Shown: positions 34,101 to 39,617 of the stretch, in pieces
Numbering within the stretch: position 1 is the first letter of the stretch
How the letters are laid out: the number at the start of each line of letters is the position of its first letter
From: Actinomyces sp.
Lineage (GTDB): Bacteria > Actinomycetota > Actinomycetes > Actinomycetales > Actinomycetaceae
DNA: 39,617 bases
NCBI RefSeq assembly: GCF_030530635.1
Contig: NZ_JAUMUL010000004.1
Span: forward strand, 1 to 39,617
Direction of reading: 5' to 3'
Program-made: the position numbers and the translations under genes
Notes under the pieces: generated by a model
Database searches by the model: none
The model's input: the letters and a program-made list of their open reading frames with translations, nothing else
Told to the model about the DNA's origin: nothing

Positions 34101-34929
34101 ACCATTCGGCGCCGAGCCTCGCGCTCACGCTGTCCATCAGGTAGTTGTCGTAGGCCTCGGACAGGGCGACCTGGGCGGGCAGCAGCGCGCCGTGTGAGTC
34201 CAGGGTGCGCCACTTGCCGTCCGGGCCCTGCACTCGGTTGGCGACCACGAGGTGCGTGTGCAGGTGCGGGTCGCCGGCGCGGGAGTCCCAGTGATCGAAG
34301 GCGGCGGCGACGATGCCGCGGGTCTCGGTCTGTACCACTCCCCCGTTGCCGATGCGGGTGCGGATGGAGTGCGCCTCCATCACGCTGATCACGTGGCTGA
34401 TCGCCTCCCGGTGCGCGGCCTCGACCTGCTCGCGCACGCCTGCGTCACCGAGCGCCCACACGGTCGACACCGACTTTGGCGGCGCGAAAGTGAAGTCCAG
34501 GCCGTGCACGGCGCGCGAGCGGGTCGTGCGCGCGACCTCGCGCTCGATCTGCGCAGTGCGCGCGGCGCGCTCGGCCTCGCTCAGGTCGGCGGGCAGGGCG
34601 CGTACGAGCGCGCGCACCCTGGCGGCGGCGTTGACAGGTGCGGCGAAGCGCCGACCGAGCGGCTGACCGGTCACCGGGTCCTCACCGGCCTCAATGAGCG
34701 CGCGCAGCTGATCGGCGCTCACGATGGAGCCCGCCTCCAGGCCCTCGCCGTCGGCGAGGCCGGCCAGGCCGGAACCCAGCCACCGGCCAGCCGGCGTGCC
34801 CGCCCGCGTGTAGTAGACGGTGCCCTCGTAGTGGGCGTGCACGGCGGGGCCACCGTCAGCGACGGAGTCGATCAGGTAGTCGACGATGCCGCCGGAGCCG
34901 ACGTCGTACAGGCGCTTGACCGTGATCAC
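31156..34929 (-). CDS. MobF/TrwC-type relaxase-helicase
   Basis: Nicks the element at oriT, stays bound to the 5' end and unwinds the strand for transfer. The 1257-aa protein has an N-terminal TrwC relaxase domain with tyrosines near the start (KRLYDV, IVDYLI) and the metal-binding three-His motif GDPHLHTHL at about residue 220. A RecD-like helicase domain follows with Walker A VGPAGAGKTT near residue 545, LVIIDEASM (Walker B) and TTIHRAQGRTVD late. GTG 34929 is chosen: AGGAG is 7 nt upstream, and it overlaps the stop of the zinc-finger gene by GTGA; GTG 34935 is in frame but too close to the site. Confidence 0.94.
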   Translation of the reverse strand: MITVKRLYDVGSGGIVDYLIDSVADGGPAVHAHYEGTVYYTRAGTPAGRWLGSGLAGLADGEGLEAGSIVSADQLRALIEAGEDPVTGQPLGRRFAAPVNAAARVRALVRALPADLSEAERAARTAQIEREVARTTRSRAVHGLDFTFAPPKSVSTVWALGDAGVREQVEAAHREAISHVISVMEAHSIRTRIGNGGVVQTETRGIVAAAFDHWDSRAGDPHLHTHLVVANRVQGPDGKWRTLDSHGALLPAQVALSEAYDNYLMDSVSARLGAEWSVRSISRTGHEHWEIDGVTDRLLHLFSRRHTDIEAAREQVDGPGHWDADAKAWRTTRQAKQHRSLADLTSQWRQQAATVTGGVDPLRGVLGRPLPAPGTLAGAPGTRTHPMRAADLTADDVGQLATHVIQKLQRSRPSWTMWNVRAEAQRTCRRLRMESPAQRDQVTEAVATAAIGMSVRVDHAQRAHTPARYRRADGSSRFIPEHSEIYTAQALIDAEDALIRMADDATGPRLPDLDTSRPVAGRRQLTQDQADAVRSVATSGRRLDVMVGPAGAGKTTALRALTDQWQQHGGRVTALAPSSAAAEVLAESLGTHAENTAMWLTLRKADADRQATIQALKEADDRLASGARARQVRRDLQAVDPDPFTGLPALARRPALQAAIRSRIASLQAVPDRAPLAQGDLVIIDEASMAATLPLHEIAAQADAVGAKLLTVGDPGQLAAVEAGGAFGMLVDHRSDVPTLATIHRFADQWQGPASLALRAGDHRAITTYADAGAITSGRLDQVVDQVHAAWRAETAAGRTSLMIASTNELAAELAGRARADLVADGTVRGREVGLADGNHASAGDTVVTRLNARHLRSGDHWAHNGATWHVVAAAADGALLVTPTADPAAEAIHMPAQYVREQVELAYATTIHRAQGRTVDDAHLVVDPSSGIGREGLYVGLTRGRHRNIAHVVTDPEDLTDDLLTSQQPASADKILAAVLDRSSAPLTARRAADNAAEQAESIAQLANEYTTIAAGDAAWGWEGALEAILPAQADALMADQWADALTRELDLAARAGVDVRTVLPSLAQRSPLDPAHPAADLTRRVRQVRTRAEHGRRRLIVGLIPAAPPATDLDVARALAEREQLITARAGKVLNQAMAAGETWTASLGRPPADPQARARWLQAARTVAAYRDRWQVTSPKPAPGQEYELEAMEDPLGVRTASTNRVQADDRRRAAYALRQAQTIAAGRGLPAPSIGATDQDRRPRPERAPEPDL

Positions 34930-35474
34930 ACACACTCCTCACTGTCAGTGGTCATGTCGGCGAGGCGGCGGGTCTCGCACGGCCAGGGGTGCGCGCACTC
35001 GGCGCACCGGCCGTCACCATCGGGCACGTGCAGGCGGGCGATCGCCTCGCATGCGCGCGCAGTCGGGGTCAGAGACGCGGCGCGCGTGCGCGCGGCGTTG
35101 GCGCGCGCACGCCGGCACTCGGGCGAGCAGTACACCTGGCTGGTGCGCGCGGGCGTGAAGGTGCGCGTGCACACCGGGCACCGCGCAGTCGTCACGGCGG
35201 TGGTGCGCGCGTCCGGTCGCCGGTAGGTGCGCACCTGGCCGCCCTCGGCCTCGCGCGCGGCGGCGTAGCGGCGACGCCTGCCTGATCGCTCACGGCAGCC
35301 CGCGGAGCAGTACCGCTGCACCGGGCTACGGGGCACGAACAGGTTGCCGCAGCCGACGCACTCACACTGGTGCTGCTGGCCCCACTGTCGTCGGCACTCG
35401 GGAGAGCAGAAGCGCTTGCTGCGGCGGGAGGCGGTCATGGTCCGCCCACACTGCACGCATGTGATCTGAGTCAC
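34926..35474 (-). CDS. Triple zinc-finger protein upstream of the relaxase
   Basis: A 182-aa basic protein with three evenly built zinc ribbons, each C-x2-C-x13-C-x3-C: C6/C9/C23/C27, C39/C42/C56/C60 and C99/C102/C116/C120. Each ends YCSPEC- or FCSPEC-like plus an Arg-rich helix. A fourth cysteine set (C157, C160, C166) is near the end. It is likely a DNA-binding accessory to the relaxase at oriT. GTG 35474 is the preferred start; GTG 35507 is in frame but lies within the shared motif. Translation couples to the relaxase through GTGA. Confidence 0.75.
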   Translation of the reverse strand: MTQITCVQCGRTMTASRRSKRFCSPECRRQWGQQHQCECVGCGNLFVPRSPVQRYCSAGCRERSGRRRRYAAAREAEGGQVRTYRRPDARTTAVTTARCPVCTRTFTPARTSQVYCSPECRRARANAARTRAASLTPTARACEAIARLHVPDGDGRCAECAHPWPCETRRLADMTTDSEECV

Positions 35475-35501
35475 TATCAGGTCTTTCGTTGGCGCCGGTC
35501 T

Positions 35502-35516
35502 TGTCACTCCTGTCCA
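35502..35516 (-). repeat. Shared motif copy 4 (TGGACAGGAGTGACA family)
   Basis: Minus-strand TGGACAGGAGTGACA followed by AGACCGGC, 28 bp before the zinc-finger start. It matches 15 bp exactly, and copy 1 continues with the similar GGACCGGC. Confidence 0.82.
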
Positions 35517-36377
35517 TTACCGGGCGGACCACGCAGACCCCGACACTTCGGCATTTTCGTTGCGCAGTGCCAGATGTGCCTTGATTTATCTCTTCTCTGG
35601 CTCGTAAGGGTCCGGGAAGAGTCCTTCGTAGCGCTTGGGCGGGCGTTGATCGGGCGCCGGGGTTGCCTGCGTGTGGGCGCTGGTTGGCTGCGGTTGGTGG
35701 TGCGTGGTGACTGGGCGGGTTTGGGTAGTGGGCTGGTAGCCGACTCGGGTAGAAGCCGAGACGGGAGGTGATCAGTACCGGCTGGTGGGCCCGAGGATTT
35801 AGTGGCCACCGCGTGAGCGGCCGGCTGGGAAGGCGAGCACGGATTGACTAGTGGGGTGTGGGCGAGTCGCGCATCGCGGCCCGCTGGCGCAGACAGGGCC
35901 GCGCGCGAGGCGTCCACACCCCCGGGCCCTTGGGTCCCGCTGTCCATCATGTGGGCGGGCCGGCCCCTCCGTTCGCCGGGCCGTCCACATGTGGGCAGGG
36001 GGCTGCACGCTGCCCGTATCCACAACCCCGTTTACGGGAAGCGACCGGCCTACGCCAGGTGACTGGGCGCGTGACGGCGGGGAGGCTGTGCACAGGCCGC
36101 GCAAGCGCGACCGTGACCACCTGCGAGCCGTTGGTGACGTGCGGCCTGTGTGCAGGCGCTCAGCAGCCCCAATGGCGCCGATCACGTGCCGGGTGAGGGG
36201 CTGTGGGCAGGCCGCGCCGCCGCGTAGTGGGCGGAGCCCGCGGCGGCGCTGGGCTGTCCATCGGCCCCGGGCGGGTCCCGCTGTCCATCCTGTGCGTCGC
36301 CGCCGGCCCCGGCGTAAGCCGGCGGCGTCCACAGGTGGGCAGGGGGCTGCAGGCGACCGGCCGGGGTGGTCCTGACG
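35517..36377. other. Gene-free region, candidate origin of replication or transfer
   Basis: With its flanks this interval (35475-36422) holds no convincing gene. It has DnaA-box-like nonamers: GCGTCCACA (35910 and 36325), CCGTCCACA (35981) and GTATCCACA (36016). Three CTGTCCATC words lie at 35940, 36254 and 36281, and the palindromes CCACATGTGG (35985) and CTGTGCACAG (36086) are also present. The block CTGTCCATC...hairpin...TCCACANGTGGGCAGGGGGC occurs twice (about 35932-36006 and 36273-36351). The second copy has a 10-bp perfect stem (36298-36307/36318-36327). Origins of actinobacteria and many ICE oriT sites look like this. The first 300 bp is strongly G/T-rich with no clear structure beyond a weak hairpin near 35740. 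Confidence 0.55.
35932..36352 (+). repeat. Two direct copies of a composite ~80-bp block
   Basis: Copy A (35932-36006) and copy B (36273-36351) both begin GGGTCCCGCTGTCCATC, contain a G/C inverted repeat, and end TCCACA(T/G)GTGGGCAGGGGGC. They are 341-344 bp apart. The conserved ends with a variable hairpin between suggest paired protein-binding sites. Confidence 0.75.
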
Positions 36378-36399
36378 GTCGTGGACAGGAGTGACAGGA
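36378..36399 (+). repeat. Shared motif copy 3 (TGGACAGGAGTGACA family)
   Basis: GTCGTGGACAGGAGTGACAGGA just ahead of the DUF2637 gene, 24 bp before its preferred start. It is identical to copies 1 and 2. Confidence 0.85.
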
Positions 36400-36422
36400 C
36401 AGGCAACTGGATGGGAGTGGGT

Positions 36423-37211
36423 ATGGGTGGTGGCCGCATGGGGCGCATGGCCGGCCGTCTTGCGGTGGCCGGGACCGCGGCGCTGGGGCTCGGCGGATTC
36501 GTACTGAGCTTCACGGCGTTGCGGGATCTCGCGGTGCGGGTGGGTATGCCGGACGGGCTGGCGTGGATCTGGCCGCTGTTGATCGACGGGCTGATCATTG
36601 AGGCCACGCTGGCTGTGGTCAGGTTGTCGCAGCTGCGCAGCCGGGCGGTGTGGTACGCGTGGACGCTGCTGGCTGGCGGCGCCGTGGTCTCGGTGGGGTC
36701 GAACGGTGTGCATGCCGTGGCCACCGGCCACGGCATCGCCGGCGCCGCGGCCGCCGCGGTCGCCCCCGTGGTGCTGCTGGCGATGACGCACCTGACGGTC
36801 CTGCTTCTGGAGAAGCCCACCGACACCGCCGGCGAGGGAGATGGCGCGGATGTTGGCGCCGTCGAGGTCGCGGGGACGCTGACCGCCCACCAGGAGGAGA
36901 CGGTGAATCAAGCCGTCCCCAGTGCCCCCACGCCAGATGCCGCTGAACCGGCACAGTTGCCCGCCGGTGACCGCGACGAGCCGGTGCCGGCGGCCCGCGA
37001 GGAGGAGGCCGGGGTCGACTTGGAGGAGTGGGTACGTGCCCAGGAGGAGGCCGGGGCCACGGTGACCGGGGCGATGGTGGCTGAGCTGCTGGGCTGCTCG
37101 GCGTCCACCGGACGCCGGCGGCTGGCCGCGCTGCGCAAGCACCACAACGCCGACGGCCCGCGCCTACGCCTGGCAACGCAAAACACTGAACAGGAGAGGA
37201 AGCGGGCATGA
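36423..37211 (+). CDS. DUF2637-type membrane protein with C-terminal HTH
   Basis: A 262-aa protein with four TM segments (about 13-32, 43-66, 76-100 and 106-129) in the DUF2637 pattern (GLAWIWPLLIDGLIIEATLA), a family typical of actinobacterial plasmids and ICEs, including spread-type genes of Streptomyces. A Pro/Ala/Glu linker follows, then a helix-turn-helix (GAMVAELLGCSASTGRRRLA) at about residues 212-235. GGGAG 5-6 nt ahead supports ATG 36423 over ATG 36411. Its role in transfer, spread or regulation is not known. It overlaps the next gene (ATGA). Confidence 0.8.
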   Translation: MGGGRMGRMAGRLAVAGTAALGLGGFVLSFTALRDLAVRVGMPDGLAWIWPLLIDGLIIEATLAVVRLSQLRSRAVWYAWTLLAGGAVVSVGSNGVHAVATGHGIAGAAAAAVAPVVLLAMTHLTVLLLEKPTDTAGEGDGADVGAVEVAGTLTAHQEETVNQAVPSAPTPDAAEPAQLPAGDRDEPVPAAREEEAGVDLEEWVRAQEEAGATVTGAMVAELLGCSASTGRRRLAALRKHHNADGPRLRLATQNTEQERKRA

Positions 37212-37732
37212 CGACGCACGTGAAGCACAAGCACCTACTGCGTGGCAGGCGGAGGAGGCCGGTGCCGGCGGTGGAGCCGACCCCCGTCTATACGGCCACC
37301 CAGCACAACTGGGACGGATCTGACCGGGAAGGCGGGTGGTGGGTAATCACTGACGCGTTGGAGGCGGCGGTGGTCGACGTGGTGCTGGCCGACCGGCTGG
37401 TCGACGCACTGGTTGGGCTAGCCGCCAGCCATGGACGTGTCGTCGATGTGGGCGTCGATGGCCGGTGGGTGCGGATCCACGCCGACGGCACGACGGTGGC
37501 AGCGGATCGTCCGTGGGGACCGCAGCGGTATGAGGAGATGCGGGACCGGGACGCGCGCGACTTGGCGCTGCTCGGTGCCGTCGCGCAGGCGCGCGAGACG
37601 GCGCGCGGCACTGTAGCGGCTGCGTGGCGCTGGCCTCGCGCCGTCGCGCGACGGGCGGCTACAGGAGCTCGGTCGTGGTGGTCACCGCGACCGTGGGTCA
37701 GGGTGAGGGCCCGCCGGGCCCTCCAGGACTGA
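37208..37732 (+). CDS. Unknown basic protein next to the DUF2637 gene
   Basis: A 174-aa protein. The N-terminus is rich in Lys/His/Arg (HVKHKHLLRGRRRRPVP). A middle segment reads WDGSDREGGWWVITDALEAA, then RVVDVGVDGRWVRIHADGTT. The C-terminus is strongly Arg/Trp-rich (RWPRAVARRAATGARSWW). It looks nucleic-acid binding or membrane-associated, but I recognise no family. ATG 37208 overlaps the upstream stop. Confidence 0.5.
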   Translation: MTTHVKHKHLLRGRRRRPVPAVEPTPVYTATQHNWDGSDREGGWWVITDALEAAVVDVVLADRLVDALVGLAASHGRVVDVGVDGRWVRIHADGTTVAADRPWGPQRYEEMRDRDARDLALLGAVAQARETARGTVAAAWRWPRAVARRAATGARSWWSPRPWVRVRARRALQD

Positions 37733-37747
37733 ACAGGAGGATCGATC

Positions 37748-39577
37748 ATGAGTGAGTACACGGGGTTGAAGGAGGCACCGTGGAACATGGGAGACGAGCC
37801 ATACCGCGAGCGTCTGGGCCAGGCGGTGCTGGACCTTCAGAGGGACGGTGACGGTCTTGAGTGGATCTGGGGGCACAGCCGCAAGGGCATCTGGCTTGCT
37901 GCGAGCAGTGCGGTCACCAATCGAAGGGTCACCTTTGAGAGCAGCGATGACGGAACCGAGATCTGGGAGGGTAACTTCAGGCGCGCGGTGAGCGTGGGTG
38001 AGGTGCCGGACCTGCTCGGGGTCACGGCGGAGCGGGGCCAGCAGATCACCAGGGTGATGAGCGACGCCGTCGAGGGGGCATACGCCGACTTCGAGCAGTA
38101 TCGGCGGGATACGGGCGCGAGGGACCCGAGATGGCTGGTCTATGACCCTCGTCTACATGAGGAGCGACACAATCGCGGTGCGTTGGGGCAGAACCTGATG
38201 GACAGGGCAGCGTCGGATCTCGAGCAGGATGGTGATCGCCTGGAGTGGCGGTGGAGCCGGTGGCTCGGCGGTGAACGGGTCTGGCTGGACGTCCACTATC
38301 CCGAAACCGGACGGTCGGTGAGCTTCTCCGCCCACGGTGCCGACGAGGTGCAGATTCGCGCGTACGACGAATGGGGCGACACCTTCAAGCGCTCCGAAGG
38401 GCGGCAAATCGAGCCACGTGAGGTCGGAGACGTGCTCGGGGTCGGAGCTGAACGAGGCCAGCAGATGGCTGACCGGCTGACTCAGGTGGTGTCCGAGGCG
38501 TACGAGGCGCTGGGCGACTACCGGCACGAGCCACGGCGCGATAGGCAGGAGCCTGTGCGCACGTGGGTGGAGGCCGCCGGGGGCCAGCTGGTGCGTGCGT
38601 GGCGTACGGATCGGGGGCCTGCGGTGATGGCCTGGGACGCGCAGGATGCTGACCGGATCGGTCTGGGCAAGGATGCTTACTCGACCGAGTACGAAAGTGT
38701 GGGGTTCGGGTTGCCGGACCGGCTGGATCAGGTCAGGCAGGACGGCACCACGGTTCCACTGGAGCGGGTGAGGGACTTCGATCATGAGGGCATGCGGTTC
38801 GGAGAGTGCATGTACCGGCTGCCTGGGGTGGTCGAGGTCAGTGAGGAGGTCCGGGCGGCCGCGGAAGCGGCGTGCCGCTCGTTTGACGACTCGCTTAGTA
38901 GGCCGTCTTTGGATCCGGACACGATTGTTGGTGTGCCCATGCCGGAGGATCTTGAGCAGCTTCGGACGCCGATGATGGGCCAGCTGCGCATCGATGCTGC
39001 GGGTGAGGTCGTGCGGTATGACGCCATTGGCTGGGAGGCGACGGTTAAGGTCGGCAGCCCCAACGAGGTGACGTTGACGGTGGATGGTGAGGTGCGAGCC
39101 CGGGACGTGTCCGTGGAGAGTGCGCAGCACATCGGTCAGGCGATCACGTTGAGTCAGCTGAACAACTTTGAGGGTACGCGGCGGGGTTACTCTGATCAGC
39201 GGGAGGATATTGACGCGCAGACGGCGCGGATCGCGTCAGCGGCGCCTGACGCTCATGTCGCGGCGGTGGAGGGGATGCCGGTAGTGGTGGTCGGTCGTCC
39301 GGGCGAGGGCCGGCTGATCCGCCCGCTGGGGCAGGACCGCGCCGAGGTCTCAACACCCAGCGGGCAAGTCATGCAAATGACCGAAGCGAAAGCACTGGCT
39401 ATGGGGCCGTCCGCGGCGGATCGTGAGGTAATGGCGAATGTGGCCGCCTTGCGTGAGACCCGCGAGCAGGCCGCCCGGCCGGCCGAGCGCACGGTGCCTA
39501 GCAGCGTGCCGGCGGTCGGAGCGTGGTCCCACGATGTGTCACCGACCCGGAGCCTGCAGCAGCCGTCAATCTCCTAA
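37748..39577 (+). CDS. 609-aa protein with an internal duplication, unknown function
   Basis: An acidic, soluble protein with no signal peptide. Residues about 20-120 and 150-260 are diverged copies: LDLQRDGDGLEWIWG/SDLEQDGDRLEWRWS, then VPDLLGVTAERGQQI/VGDVLGVGAERGQQM with a following AYxxxxxYR. Two less similar beta-rich regions follow (PGVVEVSEEVRAAAEA, GQLRIDAAGEVVRYDA). The C-terminal ~100 residues carry an ARPAERTVPSSVPAVG tail. ATG 37748 has AGGAGG 7-8 nt upstream, so it is well translated. It is near the candidate origin. Possible cargo or partition/entry-exclusion factor; unknown. Confidence 0.6.
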   Translation: MSEYTGLKEAPWNMGDEPYRERLGQAVLDLQRDGDGLEWIWGHSRKGIWLAASSAVTNRRVTFESSDDGTEIWEGNFRRAVSVGEVPDLLGVTAERGQQITRVMSDAVEGAYADFEQYRRDTGARDPRWLVYDPRLHEERHNRGALGQNLMDRAASDLEQDGDRLEWRWSRWLGGERVWLDVHYPETGRSVSFSAHGADEVQIRAYDEWGDTFKRSEGRQIEPREVGDVLGVGAERGQQMADRLTQVVSEAYEALGDYRHEPRRDRQEPVRTWVEAAGGQLVRAWRTDRGPAVMAWDAQDADRIGLGKDAYSTEYESVGFGLPDRLDQVRQDGTTVPLERVRDFDHEGMRFGECMYRLPGVVEVSEEVRAAAEAACRSFDDSLSRPSLDPDTIVGVPMPEDLEQLRTPMMGQLRIDAAGEVVRYDAIGWEATVKVGSPNEVTLTVDGEVRARDVSVESAQHIGQAITLSQLNNFEGTRRGYSDQREDIDAQTARIASAAPDAHVAAVEGMPVVVVGRPGEGRLIRPLGQDRAEVSTPSGQVMQMTEAKALAMGPSAADREVMANVAALRETREQAARPAERTVPSSVPAVGAWSHDVSPTRSLQQPSIS

Positions 39578-39617
39578 CGCCGTCGAACAACGACAAGAGG
39601 GCCGGCCCCACCACGGT

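Larger units (their letters stand above)
14760..39617. mobile_element. Integrative and conjugative element, left part, continuing past the window
   Basis: From the tRNA-Arg 3' end to the window edge the genes are an XRE regulator, an excisionase-like protein, a putative replication initiator, a type IV secretion operon, a MobF relaxase with zinc-finger partner, a candidate origin and DUF2637-type genes. No housekeeping gene occurs. Neither a second copy of the tRNA 3' end nor an integrase is seen, so attR and int should lie to the right. A decayed or plasmid-derived element cannot be excluded. Confidence 0.82.

Noticed and set aside
32698..34197. 499-aa plus-strand frame opposite the relaxase
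   Set aside because: It is antisense to the relaxase-helicase motifs and has no recognisable domain.
35799..37145. 448-aa minus-strand frame over the origin-like region and DUF2637 gene
   Set aside because: It runs through repeats and antisense to a membrane protein, with low-complexity composition. The plus-strand frame at 35851-36375 is rejected for the same reason.
14760..39617. Integrase or right attachment site within the window
   Set aside because: I found no tyrosine or serine recombinase motifs and no second copy of the tRNA 3' sequence; they are presumably beyond the right edge.

Overview
The window is high-GC DNA from an actinobacterium, most plausibly an Actinomyces-like member of the Actinomycetales. 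This rests on the gene order argS-lysA-hom-thrB-rho-rpmE, a long charged N-terminal domain in Rho, frequent GTG starts, promoters that put the start codon at the expected transcript 5' end, and an actinobacterial-type conjugation cluster. The species call is inference.

Positions 1 to about 14.76 kb are chromosomal. rpmE (cut by the window edge), rho, thrB and hom run on the minus strand and make ribosomal protein L31, the Rho terminator and the homoserine branch of threonine/methionine synthesis. lysA and argS, also on the minus strand, lie about 4 kb away. Between hom and lysA sits an accessory insert: a two-gene ATPase plus TPR-protein unit, a small two-TM membrane protein, and a Phd/PIN toxin-antitoxin pair whose stop codon overlaps that of lysA. 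Upstream of argS is a decayed winged-helix/TPR gene with small tandem repeats. Two closely spaced palindromes follow, then an Nramp-type Mn(II)/Fe(II) transporter with a 20-bp palindrome just before its start.

From tRNA-Arg(CCG) at 14.69 kb to the right edge the content is that of an integrative and conjugative element (ICE). The tRNA 3' end is the likely left attachment site; no integrase and no right end are visible, so the element continues beyond the window. Its left end has a divergent XRE-regulator/excisionase-type switch, two proteins sharing a C-x9-C-x22-H-x3-C motif, a secreted protein, an unknown protein and a probable replication initiator.

Then comes a tightly overlapping type IV secretion operon: NlpC/P60 cell-wall hydrolase, VirB8-like protein, VirB6/TrbL-like protein, two paralogous two-TM proteins, a SCO6880-family protein, a VirB4-type ATPase, a VirD4-type coupling protein, a glutaredoxin-like protein, an HNH-like protein and two small proteins. 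It ends at a 20-bp perfect hairpin facing a convergent operon that carries a triple zinc-finger protein and a MobF relaxase-helicase.

A 0.95-kb gene-free stretch (35475-36422) follows, with duplicated blocks, palindromes and DnaA-box-like words: a candidate origin of replication or transfer. It leads into a DUF2637-type membrane protein, an unknown protein and a 609-aa protein with an internal duplication. A 15-bp word (TGGACAGGAGTGACA) occurs ahead of four genes of the element and is the clearest sign of shared regulation.
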